Below are positions 21,546-33,138 of a stretch of 64,000 nt of DNA, in pieces. Under the pieces are notes generated by a model. That model saw only the letters and a program-made list of their open reading frames with translations. It was not told the DNA's origin and made no database searches. The translations under genes were made by a program, and so were the position numbers. Each line of letters begins with the position of its first letter. Within the stretch, counting starts at the first letter, position 1. Source of the stretch: Syngnathus acus (Eukaryota > Chordata > Actinopteri > Syngnathiformes > Syngnathidae); assembly GCF_901709675.1 (NCBI RefSeq), contig NC_051092.1:17165628-17229627 (forward strand). The letters run 5' to 3'.

Positions 21546-21676
21546 TTTCAAGCTCAAATAGCAGCAGATGTAACAAGAAAGCGTGTGTGTCGTTGACCGG
21601 CACTGAACTGGTGACCGGCAAGATGGCCGCCAAGCTAATGGGCGTGGCTGATGACGTCAGCTGCAAAGCCTCTATA

Positions 21677-22119
21677 CAGTGCCTTGCGAAAGTATCCGGC
21701 CCCCTTGAACCTTTCAACATTTCGCGACATTTCAGGCTTCAAACATAAAGATATAAAAGTTTAATTTTTTGTCAAGAATCAACAACAAGTGGGACACAAT
21801 CGTGAAGTGGAACGAAATTTATTGGATAATTTAAACTTTTTTAACAAATAAAAAACTGAAAAGTGGGGCGTGCAATATTATTCGGCCCCCTTGCGCTAAT
21901 ACTTTGTAGCGCCACCTTTTGCTGCAATTACAGCTGCAAGTCGCTTGGGGTATGTCTCTATCAGTTTTGCACATCGAGAGACTGGAATTCTTGCCCATTC
22001 TTCCTTGCAAAACAGCTCGAGCTCAGTGAGGTTGGATGGAGAGCGTTTGTGAACAGCAGCCTGAAATGTCGCGAAATGTTGAAAGGTTCAAGGGGGCCGG
22101 ATACTTTCGCAAGGCACTG
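21677..22119 (-). mobile_element. Tc1 internal-deletion derivative
   Basis: 443 bp with inverted ends CAGTGCCTTGCGAAAGTAT...ATACTTTCGCAAGGCACTG and TA on both sides (21675-21676, 22120-22121). The minus strand encodes the C-terminal ~50 residues of the Tc1 transposase (..LIETYPKRLAAVIAAKGG). The paired-like domain and catalytic core are deleted. Same family as the element at 62329. Confidence 0.9.
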
Positions 22120-22123
22120 TATA

Positions 22124-22200
22124 TATACAGTCAAACCTCGGTTTTCGACCACAAACTGTTCCAGAAGGCGGTTCGAGAAGTGAATCGGTCGAATTCCGAA
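22124..22200. repeat. Tigger-like terminal fragment
   Basis: TACAGTCAAACCTCGGTTTTCG and AGGCGGTTCGAGAAGTGAATCG match the terminus of the 37735-38531 element. Confidence 0.7.
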
Positions 22201-22855
22201 TCTTGTCACATTCTCATCTCTTCACCATGATGATGGGCTTTCCTAATTAGCAGTTTAAAATATTCAAGCAGTTTCAAAATATTATGTCAAAGCAAAGTAA
22301 TGTAAAATAATCCAAAATTATGTGTCTCTATGACTAATTCAGAATACGTCTTTCTAGTTACTTAACAATTTTGACTACTGATCCTCTGTCAGGTCAATTT
22401 AACTTTGGCACCATCTTATGGTAAAATCTGAAACGGCATTGGAGGTTGACTGGTTCAACCAACAAACCCCTCTTTACCAGTTTAACAATAGTTCATTTTG
22501 AAGAACTAACTTTTACGCAACCCTTACTGAGGCCCCCTCCTTCAGGTCTCTTACATCAAGCTTTGGCACCATCTTCTGGTGAAATTTGGAATTTCATCTG
22601 AGCCAATTTGTCTGGGCTAAATCCAACACTTATTCACGCACCATCTTAACCTCTATGTCACTTGTCACCTGTATGCTATTCTCCAAGCACAGCTCGCTGC
22701 AGAACATCGAGGGTAGAGCCGCCCCAGAAACAGTCAAACCCACCTAAGTCAGTCCCTCCCTCGCAGTACTTGGGCCTGCCTGCCGATAGATTTTCACAGC
22801 CAACCTGCTCCCAAGTGGAGGCAAGTGAAGAGGCTGCTGGCTAACTTCAACTTTC
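22201..22855. other. Unassigned sequence
   Basis: No coding frame recognised. CTTTGGCACCATCTT.TGG occurs twice (22400, 22562). A 50-bp stretch at 22689-22740 (GCTCGCTGCAGAAC..CCAGAAACAGTC) resembles 39395-39445. Confidence 0.4.
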
Positions 22856-22858
22856 AGA

Positions 22859-23560
22859 TTTTATTGATTGTTTTGACGCGGCCGTCAACTCAAAATCCAC
22901 ATTTTCAAAACAGTTAACGCAGAGGCCTTAACAGTGCCACAATAGTCAAAATGACACATTTTGTTTGCAAAAGGCTCTAACCGTGCCAAAAAACTTAAAA
23001 CTGTTTTTATTGATTGTTTTGACGCAGCTGTCAACTCAAAATCCACATTTTCAAAACAGTTAATACAGGGGGCTAAACAAATGCGACAGTGGTCAAAATG
23101 AGGTCCTGGAGCCTATCCCAGCAGTCATCGGGCAGTAGGCGGGGGACACCCTGAATTGGTTGCCAGCCAATCGCAGGGCCCACAGAGACGAACAACCATT
23201 TGCACTCGCACTCAAACCTGGGGCAATTTGGAGTGACCAATAGGCCTACCAAGCATGTTTTGGGGATGTGGGAGTAAACCGGAGTGCCCGGAGAAAACCC
23301 ACGCGGGCACGGGGAGAACATGCAAACTCTACACAGGGAGGTGGAATCGAACCCGCACCCTCCTAATTGTGAGGCGGACGTGCTGACCAGTGCGCCACCC
23401 AAAACATTTAGAGTTCTAATTGTTTTGACACAGCTGTACACTCAAAATCGACTTTCAAAACATCGCAGAGGGCTAAACACATGCCACAGTGGTCAAAATG
23501 CACAGTGTTTGCAAAAGGCAATACCTGTGCCAAAACATTTAAAATATGTAACAAAAGCAA
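22859..23560. repeat. ~140-bp tandem repeat, three units, third split by SINE-B
   Basis: Units contain TTGTTTTGACGC.GC.GTCAACTC, CCACATTTTCAAAACAGTTAA and GTGCCAAAA.ACTTAAAA. Unit 1 begins near 22859 and unit 2 near 22999; unit 3 resumes at 23404 after the SINE-B copy. Confidence 0.75.
23101..23403 (-). mobile_element. SINE-B copy (tRNA-derived), lacking its 3' tail
   Basis: Near-identical to 59330-59620. On the minus strand the tRNA-like head includes GGAGGGTGCGGGTTCGATTCC (B box GGTTCGATTCC). Confidence 0.8.
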
Positions 23561-23929
23561 ATTTTGCCTTTGAACAACTCAACTTTGACACAAGTGTATG
23601 AGCACCTCCACTCAATCATTACACAATGGGCAACAAAATACAAAATACAGCACTTGTGTGAATCAGTGCACCATTGCTTGTCATTGCAGCCTACATGCAC
23701 CCTACATGCCAGTGCCGTTTGTAGTCGAATTTGCCCTCTTGCAGAAAATGCATCCAGAATCAGATATGCTTTGATGCAAATTTTATTGATTACAGTCTTT
23801 TTTTCAGACTATGGCTGACAAATGAAATATTCACACAGAGAATACATGGAAATAAAAGTAAAAAATTGTGTAAGAAATTAGGAAAATAAAAAAACAGTAA
23901 AGAACAAACATCTATAGTAGGCGCCGTTG

Positions 23930-24054
23930 TGTGGCAGCCTTGTAGGAGCCTATTGAGTTGCGCTCATGTCATCTGTGTGTCTTTTGTGTACCCGCTCTGT
24001 GGTATGAATACTGCTGGGGCCTGAATTTCCCCACCCCCGGGGATCAATAACGTT

Positions 24055-24146
<92 letters not shown>

Positions 24147-24175
24147 GCTATCTAGCTATCTATCTATCTATTATA
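23930..24175 (+). repeat. Retroposon 3' end with (CTAT)n tail
   Basis: GGGGCCTGAATTTCCCC..GGGGATCAATAACGTTTCTATCTATC is a typical fish retroposon 3' end. The (CTAT)n tract at about 24054-24172 probably grew from its tail. Confidence 0.65.
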
Positions 24176-24616
24176 AGAGAAGAAGAGATACTCTTCTGTC
24201 TCTTCTTCTGAGCCCTTCTAGCTATACCTGCACCTTGCACACGAACTCCGCTTCCTCTGACGCCTCTCACTCTCACTCTACCCCTCATCTGCCTTAGACC
24301 TCCTCGATCCATGCTTGCAGAAAACAACACAGGTCTGAAGACTGATTGCAAATTGAAAAATTTTGTGAAGAAGTGTCAGACAGGTGATTTTAGTGATTGC
24401 ATACTGATCAGGGAGTTTCTAAGAGCTCGGAGCATATGGATTATGTCTGTAACCACAGCTAAAACAAAGTTTGGACTTCTTGAATGACATCTGTGTTAAC
24501 TGTTTTGCAAAAGGGTGGAAAAACTGTCAATCTTATGAGAATGTGTTAGCGCATTTGCATGAAGTGTGTGGCATCACAAGAGGGCAGGTGGGAGAGGGCT
24601 GCTACATCCTTGACAA
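24176..24616. other. No recognisable feature
   Basis: No motif-bearing frame; a Cys-containing frame near 24475-24620 was considered and not recognised. Confidence 0.35.
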
Positions 24617-24712
24617 GATCAAATCAAATAAATTTTTATTTGCCAAGTTTGAAAATGCCAAACAAGGAATTTGACTCCGGTGCATCTCGTTCTCTGTACA
24701 ACATTTAGGTAG
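24617..24712 (-). mobile_element. LINE-B 3' end, 5'-truncated
   Basis: TTTTTATTTGCCAAGTTTGAAAATGCC..CAAGGAATTTGACTCCGG..CAACATTTAGGT matches the LINE-B 3' end at 55640-55730. Confidence 0.8.
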
Positions 24713-25340
24713 TAAAGGGAAATGTACTTTCGGCAGTTTGCAAACATATTTGATTGAGGCTGCGTTAGACTTATATATAATCACATCGACATAATTTTCA
24801 GTAGTAGTGTACTCGTGTGGTCGCATAATAAGTGGAAAGGAATGTGCAGGCAACTGCATGAACTTATTTTCTACAAAGTATTGTGGAACAGGATGTCCAG
24901 ACAGGGAGGACATCTCAAGGCCGGTGAGGAACGCGAATACCAACTCGTATTGGTGGTCCAGACACCTGCGCTGAGCAGCGGAAAAACACCCAAACGAGGA
25001 GGAGATGACCATCGACCAATCACCACACAATATTTTGCATGCTTGAATATTCATATTGTGTTTCCTTAAAACTGGGCAACCCGGAAGAATGTGTTGTCTT
25101 TGATGGTCACGAAGGCGCACGAGTTTTTGATGTTAAGGACCCGAGACCCAGGCGCCTGTATTAGCTTGCTTTGTCAGGATTAAACAATTGGTAAATTCGG
25201 CCTAATTGATCTACTGGTCTTCTCTTTGACAGAACGAACTCGCAAAATTGTTAGGTGTACCAGTGTGTGGATTAGGACATAACGACTCATGTGTTAAGTG
25301 TTGATCGCAATTTGGAGTCAGATCAATAACTAAAATCCGT
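24713..25340. other. No recognisable feature
   Basis: A 172-codon minus-strand frame (25120-24602) runs through here but has no recognised motif and enters LINE-B 3' UTR, so it is probably chance. Confidence 0.4.
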
Positions 25341-25679
25341 AGCCTAACAGTAGCTAACAACATTCAGGACAACATGTGCAAAAATTGACAATTATTCTCA
25401 AACATCCCCTGATCTTAAACTCCCAGGAGGGCAAGGAAAAACTCTTTACTCCTACTAGGGTAAATGAGAAACCTTGAGAAGAGACCAAAGATGGGAGGAT
25501 CCCTCTTCCAGGATGACCAGCCTTCAATGGATGCAGAGGACACATAGTACAAATAATATAGACAATTCAAAGATGAAGCGTCGAGAGCAGGATGTTATTG
25601 CACAGCAATGTCTCTGAGACTCTAAGAGTGGTGTGAGTTCATCAAAGTGACAGCCTGGGGGAAGAAGCTGTCTCTATGT

Positions 25680-25998
25680 TAAAGTTAAAGTTAAGTTAAA
25701 GTCCCAATGATCGTCACACACACACCTGGGTGTGGTGAAATTTGTCCTCTGCATTTAACCCATCCCCGTGTGATTTTAATCCATCCCCTGGGGGAGAGGG
25801 GAGCAGTGAGCAGCAGCGGTGCCGCGCTCGGGAATCAGTTGGTGATCTAACCCCCCAATTCCAACCCTTAATGCTGAGTGCCAAGCAGGGAGGCAATGGG
25901 TCCCATTTTTATAGTCTTTGGTATGACCCGGCCGGGGTTTGAACCCCCAACCTTCCAGTCTCAGGGCGGACACTCTACCACTAGGCCACTGAGCTGGT
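25680..25998 (-). mobile_element. SINE-A, complete
   Basis: On the minus strand a tRNA-like head (A box TGGCCTAGTGGTAGAGTG, B box GGTTCAAACCCC) is followed by a ~200-bp body and a tail of TTTAACTTTAAC type (read here as AAAGTTAAAGTTAAGTTAAAG). Inserted in LINE-B 3' sequence. Confidence 0.88.
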
Positions 25999-26209
25999 TG
26001 TTGGCTGGTGTTGACGTACAGCGCTCTGTAACCCCGTTCGGAGGGGAGTAGTTCAAACAGACTGTAACCTGGGTGAGAAGGGTCTGTAGAGATGTTACTT
26101 GCACGTTTCCTGGTACAAGTCCCGGATAGATGGGAGGTTGGTCCCGATTATCTTTTGTGCAGTCCTGATTGTCGGTTGCAGTCTGTGCTTGTCTTGTTTG
26201 GTGGCCGAT

Positions 26210-28192
26210 TGTTGGAATAATTTAGGTTAAGCCTTTGCCTGCCAGACCTGGGGGCCTCATCTTTTACGAGTTGAACTCCTTTTCGTTTAGCTAAGTTCTT
26301 CTTATCTAGTTCCAGGGATGTCCTTTGAACCCCTATCAGTTTTATGTATCCTTCCTGTCCTTTTCTTATCTTTCTCTTTGTTACTGTAAGAGGTCTTCAC
26401 TAGCAATGAGCAGAGCTCCTTTGCACAGGCAACATGTTCTTTGTTTAGATCAGGGGTGGCCAACCAGTCAGAGACTAAGAGCCACATTTTTTACTGTGTC
26501 ATCGCAAAGAGCCACATCATACACATGAGCACACATGAACACCCCCCCACACACACACACACGCACACAAACACGCACGCGCACGCACACGCACACGCAC
26601 GCACACACACACACACACGCACACACACCCCTCTGCTCAGCCAAATTTATTGTGTGACATTATTATGTCACGCACCAACATGATAATGACAAATTGACTC
26701 CTACAGTACTAAAACCACAGACCAAAGACCACATTTTCAACAATGAGCATTGTGTGCATTGTCTCACACAGACAAACTCTCAGTTCAACAAATTCCACAA
26801 ACAAAAACATAATAAGTTTTTTCACGTACTGTGTGGCGGGACAGACCATTCGTTTGAGTTCGTCGTTTTCAGGAGACAAGATTTCAATAACGTCACTGAG
26901 GCATATTTTAACGAACTCCACTTCATTGTATGGCTTTTTAGCCCGTGCAATGTTCCAAGCCAGTTGAAACAATGCAAGTGTGACAGTCTCTGAGTGCTTC
27001 GTAATTGTTTTGAAAAACTGTACCTATTTTTCTGCCTGACTTTTCAAAGTCTCCAAACTTGTGCTTGCGAAATTCAGTCCCTTTTGCAAAGTCCTTATCG
27101 ATATTAGCATGAAGTGAGCTGAAGTGGCGCTGACCATTTGAAGCTTTTAAATGCGCCAATGACGTCCGACATATCAGGCAGAATGGCTTGCCATAGCGTT
27201 CAACAAAAAACAACTTTAACTCTGTTAAAAACGTCCTGTGTTCATCGTCATATATTCGTTTAGCTGTGCATTTTTTCCTTGCCATTTTGGCAAGCGTCTT
27301 GTCGGCCTTTCTGGACCTAATGGGCCCCCGTAGTCACAGTCGCCATTCATAAAAAAAGCGGGCAAAACCAATTCACCTCACGCGCATGCGCGTTTGACCA
27401 AAATACCATATTGAACTCAAGCGAAGCAAATACGCACGAAAAATAAACACAAATGTTGATATGAACGTAAAAGAGCCGCATGAAACTAGCCAAAGAGCCG
27501 CATGCGGCTCGCGAGCCGCGGGTTGGCCACCGCTGGTTTAGATCAAAGGAACTTCTTTCCTTTTAGTTAATTGTAGCTTTGATTCATAGATTGTTGTTGA
27601 TCGGAACTGGTTTTCTTTAAGTGTTATATACAGTTTAAAGGAGTTGCATACAAGTTATCCCATATTTACTGCATACCAGTTACCTTGTATTTACTTAATG
27701 TGTGTTGAAGTGTTTAGGACTAGTTACTCATTATTATTGTGTGTTGTGTTAGTTTACCAAGAAGATAAACTTAGCAAAGGTTTAGTTGCATTGTTCCACA
27801 GGAAAGCGGCATTCAACGTGCTTCAAGTTATCTGATCACAGTCCAGGATGAGTCAGCCAACCATGGAGAAGTCAGTCGGTTGAGGAAAGAGGACAGACTC
27901 TGCAAATCCAGTGCTGGGGTCACGGGCCGACAATTAAAGGCTGAATCACACCACACTACATTCCTTAGCTAATCAGCGTTGCTACAGCCACAATCTCCCC
28001 TCCCTTTAGTGTAGCAACGCCTCTGGAACCAGGGCAACCAAAACATTAAACCAACTCAGGACTCAGAATTGATGGAGATTGTAACTGAGTTTCCTTTCTC
28101 TATCGTTCTCCTCGCGAGTAAACCTATCCTGGTTATCTTCTCCTCTTCCTTCCAGCGTGTGGTTTAATGTCTGATGGTACTTAGACCTGACA
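26210..28192 (+). repeat. Solo LTR with an internal hAT element
   Basis: Starts TGTTGGAATAAT and ends ACCTGACA, flanked by a 5-bp duplication CCGAT (26205-26209 and 28193-28197) of the LINE-B sequence. Without the hAT insert and its extra TSD the length is about 890 bp. There is no primer site or gene inside, hence solo LTR. A diverged relative is at 58807-59045. The 5-bp TSD suits a retrovirus or LTR retrotransposon. Confidence 0.68.
26451..27535 (-). mobile_element. hAT-M copy 2 with transposase N-terminus
   Basis: 1085 bp, ends CAGGGGTGGCCAACC...GGTTGGCCACCGCTG, perfect 8-bp TSD GTTTAGAT (26443-26450, 27536-27543). A CA-rich microsatellite lies at 26541-26630. The minus strand (27285-26938) encodes about 115 residues starting MARKKCTAKRIYDDEH, with a BED-like zinc finger C-X2-C...H-X4-H (CLIC..RHFSSLH). 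This resembles the N-terminus of hAT transposases; the catalytic part is absent. Confidence 0.93.
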
Positions 28193-28275
28193 CCGATCCA
28201 AACCAGACAGTGATGGAGGTGCAGAGGATGGACTGGATGATGGCAATATAGAAGGTCTTCAGCAGCTCCTGTTGG

Positions 28276-29155
28276 TTTGCTGCATACACTACACTTCCCA
28301 GATGACCTCACTGCTCTGACAAGTGTAGGTGGTCAGGTCGCTTGATAAAGGCAGCGGATAGGAGATCAGAGAGAGACGGAGGAAAGAGAGCAGGAGGTGC
28401 TGGAGGTGGAAGGAGCTAAAAGCCACAGACAGAACGAAGCCATCCAAAAGGAAAATTACTTACGAAAAAAGGAAGATGGACATGTTTTGTTGTTTTGTTG
28501 TTTTGTTTGCATCCTAGAGGTGTCACAGGACCCTCCCCCTCCTATGGGAGTGTTGTCAGTTGGACTGAAATGGGGCTTCTGCGTGGAAGAATAAACTGTC
28601 TGCATTTAATTCGCGTGATTCGCTTGTTTTTCATTTTTTTACACTCCTCCAGCCTTACCTGCCTGGGTTACCAATATGAATATTTAGTCATTTATTCAGT
28701 CTTTCTTTCTTATTACAATAAAAAAAAGAAATATTCAAGGCAAGTTCTTTCCACAAAGGAGTTGAAATTCACCCAGTTAGGGGTGCAGTCTGTTGTGCTA
28801 CTTTGCATGAAGCATCACTGTACACAAGACCATTTATAAAGATCAGATTTTTTTCATTTCAGGTTTTGTCATCGTGAAGTGCAACCTGGGCTGCGGAGAA
28901 ACAGTGCATTTTCACTGCTGTTATTGTGTGTCAACTATAACAACATAGACTATAATGATAATGAACATAGACTAATAGACTATCATGAATAAACTATACA
29001 TTCAAAATAGCAATATGAAATGTAATATGTGATGGCATGGGGCAGGAAAGATCATAAACTGCGAGGACATCGTTGTTATCTAGATAGATATCCGTAGATA
29101 TCTGTCAGGGAGGGGACAGGGGCATTAATAATTTTGCTGTTGATGTTGATGTAAA
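28276..29155. other. No recognisable feature
   Basis: Low-complexity purine-rich 28360-28450 and AT-rich remainder; no coding motif seen. Confidence 0.4.
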
Positions 29156-29430
29156 ACACAGTCTGTTCGAACTACTCCCCTCCGGACGGCGTTACAGAGC
29201 GCTGTACGCCAAAACCAGCAGACACAGCTTCTTTCCCCAGGCTGCTGCGCTGATGAACTCACACCACTCAGAGTCTCTGAGACATCACTGGGCAATAATA
29301 TCCTGTTCTTGCCACTTAAATGTTGTTAGTCATGTTGTTTGTCACTTAAATGTTGAACAGAGGCTGAGATCAACCGGAGTCAAATTCCTTGTTTGGCCTG
29401 CACAAACTTGGCCAATAAAGCTGATTCTGA
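29156..29430 (+). mobile_element. LINE-B, 5'-truncated 3' end
   Basis: Encodes the last residues of the ORF ([26 protein letters not shown]) and a 3' UTR ending TTGGCCAATAAAGCTGATTCTGA. Confidence 0.85.
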
Positions 29431-29630
29431 AATATTCATTTTTGATAAAGGCTTATTTATCTATGAAATCTCTTCATCCATCTGCCCTAGTGTGGTTGTA
29501 GAAATTAAATAGAAAATGCAAAAGGAAAACTCAATCCCTGGCCGCCCGCTCCCCTCCCCAGGTAATGTGTCTACTAAGCTACCACATTGATTGGGTAATG
29601 TGCAATGAAATGTACTGAACTTGACAACTA

Positions 29631-29734
29631 CCGTTTTTTTCCGTGTATAATGCGCAAAATTTAACTAATTTATTGTCCTAAAATCTGGGGTGCGCATTAT
29701 ACATGGGTACAAAATTTTTTAAATTTTTTTTTTT

Positions 29735-29777
<43 letters not shown>

Positions 29778-30368
29778 AAATCATGGTACAACAAAACCAA
29801 CAACAGGACTGACCGACAATAGTGTGTTTGTACTGTGCTCTGGTCATTTCGTCAAAGAAGGGATAATAGTCCTCTTCTCTTCTTGACTGACAATGAATGT
29901 GATAGTTTAATACAATCAGCAAATAACAAAATGCGTATTACAGGTAATATTTTATTTCACAACACTTTGCCATGTTCCTTTCGTCTCTGCTGTTCACTTC
30001 AAACACGCTCCATACGAACGCAATGCTCTCGTATCAGACGCTTGCTCGATCACCTGCTCGTTTGCTGTCACAATGTACCCTACACAAATCCGAAACATTT
30101 GTTGCGGCTCCGAGTCACGACGAGGGGCAAGTTTTGGTTTCCAAGGGTGTTTTTATTCCTCTTCAACGTCTCTCCCATACAGAGCCGCCTTTTTCACATG
30201 TCCGCACGTCACTTTCCTCTCTTTTCATCTGATCGCGGTGGTGCCTTTACGGGCAGTCGGAGAAATCAACGCCAACAAAAAAAAAATACATCCAGCCTAG
30301 TTAAGACCATACCAAAGACTATAAAAATGGGACCCATTGCCTCCCTGCGTGTGTGACGATCATTGGGA

Positions 30369-30412
<44 letters not shown>

Positions 30413-30513
30413 GGTGCGTATTATACATGGGTACAGGCTTTTTTCCAGCATCAACATGCCATTTTTAGGGTGCGTATTATACATGGGGGCGCATTATACA
30501 CGGAAAAAAACGG
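29631..30513 (+). mobile_element. TA-flanked MITE carrying a SINE-A remnant
   Basis: 883 bp with inverted ends CCGTTTTTTTCCGTGTATAA...TTATACACGGAAAAAAACGG and TA on both sides (29629-29630, 30514-30515). Internal T-runs at 29730-29773 and A-runs at 30371-30409. At about 30300-30370 it holds a SINE-A head and tail joined with the middle missing (CTCCCTGCGTGTGTGACG). A second copy with the same structure, inverted, is at 61434-62314. Confidence 0.88.
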
Positions 30514-31261
30514 TACTTGTCTGCTTCATATTGTCATCGTTTTAGCGATTGATTTGACCCACATGCAGAAAAACCAACTCAGACATCCAGAATGAGTGAG
30601 GAGTGTTTATTGGAGGAGCTGCGGTGGAGGTAGAGTGGGATGATCGGAGCCAGGAGCACGGAGCGGGGCAGCAGTGGCGGAACGTGAGGAGTTCAGCCAG
30701 AACGGGGGGGGATCTTGGCGGTGATCGGTGGAGGGAACCGGAGGAACTGAAGAACGTGGCGTTGATGAGCAGGGAGAGAGCTATGAGCGAGATCAATGAG
30801 CTAAAGCAGCGGTGGCCAACCCGCGGCTCGCGAGCCGCATGCGGCTCTTTGGCTAGTTTCATGCGGCTCTTTTACGTTCATATCAACATTTGTGTTTATT
30901 TTTCGTGCGTATTTGCTTCGCTTGAGTTCAATATGGTATTTTGGTCAAACGCGCATGCGCGTGAGGTGAATTGGTTTTGCCCGCTTTTTTTATGAATGGC
31001 GACTGTGACTACGGGGGCCCATTAGGTCCAGAAAGGCTGACAAGACGCTTGCCAAAATGGCAAGGAAAAAATGCACAGCTAAACGAATATATGACGATGA
31101 ACACAGGACGTTTTTAACAGAGTTAAAGTTGTTTTTTGTTGAACGCTATGGCAAGCCATTCTGCCTGATATGTCGGACGTCATTGGCGCATTTAAAAGCT
31201 TCAAATGGTCAGCGCCACTTCAGCTCACTTCATGCCAATATCGATAAGGACTTTGCAAAAG

Positions 31262-31405
31262 TCTTGTTTTTGTTTTGTGTCGCCTACTTGTATGTCTCGT
31301 CACCGTGGGATGGAGGAAACGGAATTTCGGTTTCTTTGTGTGTCTTGACATATGAAGGGATTGACAATAAAGCTGACTTTGACTTTGACTTTGACTTTGA
31401 CTTTG
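31262..31405 (+). mobile_element. LINE-A 3' end insertion in hAT-M copy 3
   Basis: 3' UTR piece TTGTATGTCTCGTCACCGTG..GACAATAAAGC then (TGACTT)n. AAAAG is found on both sides and only once in hAT-M copies 2 and 4. Confidence 0.88.
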
Positions 31406-31888
31406 AAAAGGGACTGAATTTCGCAAGCACAAGTTTGGAGACTTTGAAAAGTCAGGCAGAAAAATAGGTACAGTTTTTCAAAAAAATTACGAAGCACTCA
31501 GAGACTGTCACACTTGCATTGTTTCAACTGGCTTGGAACATTGCACGGGCTAAAAAGCCATACAATGAAGTGGCGTTCGTTAAAATATGCCTCAGTGACG
31601 TTATTGAAATCTTGTCTCCTGAAAACGACGAACTCAAACGAATGGTCTGTCCCGCCACACATAGTAAGTGAAAAAACGTATTATGTTTTTGTTTGTGGAA
31701 TTTGTTGAACTGAGAGTTTGTCTGTGTGAGACAATGCACACAATGCTCATTGTTGAAAATGTGGTCTTTGGTCTGTGGTTTTAGTACTGTAGGAGTCAAT
31801 TTGTCATTATCATGTTGGTGCGTGACATAATAATGTCACACAATAAATTTGGCTGAGCAGAGGGGTGTGTGTGCGCGTGTGTGTGTGT

Positions 31889-33138
31889 CAAGTCAAGTCA
31901 AAGTCAGCTTTATTGTCAATCCCTTCATATGTCAAGACACACAAAGAAACCGAAATTCCGTTTCCTCCATCCCACGGTGACGAGACATACAAGTAGGCGA
32001 CACAAAACAAAAACAAGAAGGCACAAACCATAAACAATAAATAATAAATAAAATAAAATGAGCGATGAATAAATAATAGACCAATAAATAAGAGGGGCAA
32101 AACCGAGCCAGTGTGCATACAGCAGACAGCAAGAACAGGACGCTACGCCGAAAGGGGGAGCGAGTTCAGGATCCTAACAGCCTGGAGTACGAAGCTGTTG
32201 GAGAGTCTGGTGGTGCGGGAGCGCAGGCTCCTGTACCGCCTCCCAGAGGGCAGAAGTTCAAACAAAGAGTGAGCGGGGTGACTCACATCACCCACAATCT
32301 TGGTCGCCTTGCGGGTGAGATGGGAGGTGTAAATGTCCTTCAAGGAGGGGAGAGAAGCACCAATAGTCTTACTAGCCGTTTTCACTATGCGCTGCAGGGC
32401 CTTCAAGTCGTAGTCAGTGCAGCTGCCACCCCAGACAGCAATACAGCTGGAGAGGACGCTCTCAATGGTGCCGCGGTAAAAAGTAGTCATGACGGCCGGA
32501 GGAGCCCCCGCGCGCCTGAGTTTCCGAAGGAAGTACAGGCGGCGCTGGGCCTTCTTCGCCAGCGATGCGGTGTTGGTGGACCAGGAGAGATCCTCACTGA
32601 TGTGCACCCCCAGGAACCTGGCGCTGCTCACTCTCTCCACCACAGCACCGTCGATGGTCAGCGGCAGGTGTTGGGCGTGACCCTTCCGGAAGTCAACAAC
32701 AATCTCCTTGGTCTTGTCGACGTTCAGCAGGAGGTTGTTGTCCCTGCACCACGCGGTCAGTAGGTCAACCTCCAGCCTGTATTGAGTCTCGTCTCCCTTG
32801 GTGATGAGACCCACCAGAGTCGTGTCGTCAGCAAACTTCACTATGCGGTTGCCGCTGCAGGTGGCAGCGCAGTCATGCGTCAGGAGGGTGAAGAGCAGCG
32901 GACTGAGCACGCAGCCTTGGGGGGCCCCTGTGCTCAGCGTGATGCTGGCGGAGATCTTGTCGCCAACACGTACCACCTGCGGCCTCTGACAGAGGAAGTC
33001 CAGTAGCCAGTTGCAGAGGCAGGTACTGAGGCCCAGCTTGTCCAGTTTGCTGATGAGACGCTGCGGCACAATGGTGTTGAAGGCAGAACTGAAGTCCACA
33101 AACAGCAACCTCACATACGAGTCCCTCCCCTCCAGGTG
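31889..33138 (-). mobile_element. LINE-A copy with intact 3' two thirds of RT
   Basis: Minus strand; 5'-truncated at [13 protein letters not shown] (33138) and open to the stop at 32143, about 330 LINE residues, with [27 protein letters not shown] and the C-terminal domain. 3' UTR and TGACTT tail lie at 32142-31889. It shows the empty GCGAC site used by ERV-B in copy 1. Confidence 0.92.

Larger units (their letters stand above)
18637..21676. mobile_element. ISL2EU-like two-gene DNA transposon, internally deleted
   Basis: Two convergent split genes lie between inverted ends: GCTTTGCAG...GCCATCTTGCCGGTCAACCGGT (18636-18700) and the inverted ACTGGTGACCGGCAAGATGG...CTGCAAAGC (about 21607-21675). 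The + gene encodes a SWIM zinc-finger protein of the type that is followed by a YqaJ nuclease domain; the - gene encodes a THAP DNA-binding domain and coiled coil. From memory, a THAP-bearing DDE transposase plus a YqaJ-type protein is the gene pair of ISL2EU (IS4EU) transposons. Both genes stop at about 20340-20380, where YqaJ and DDE domains should follow, so one central deletion removed both catalytic ends. Confidence 0.65.
25345..28275 (-). mobile_element. LINE-B 3' half, interrupted by SINE-A and by a solo LTR
   Basis: LINE-B 3' UTR and RT C-terminus in minus orientation: 25345-25676, 25999-26209 and 28193-28275. The breaks are SINE-A at about 25680-25998 and the LTR at 26210-28192. Pieces join in order against the intact copy at 55629-58806 (ending within GATCCAAACCAGACAGTGATGG..AGAAGGTCTTCAG). 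Confidence 0.85.

Noticed and set aside
22689-22745. Similarity to 39395-39450 as a conserved exon
   Set aside because: The shared frame is short and broken by substitutions without codon bias; more likely a dispersed repeat.
24602-25120. 172-codon minus-strand frame
   Set aside because: No recognisable domain, it runs into LINE-B 3' UTR, and no splice or start context supports it.
29835-30356. 173-codon frame, repeated at 61664-62128
   Set aside because: It lies wholly inside a MITE whose two copies share all sequence, including non-coding SINE remnant; no domain.
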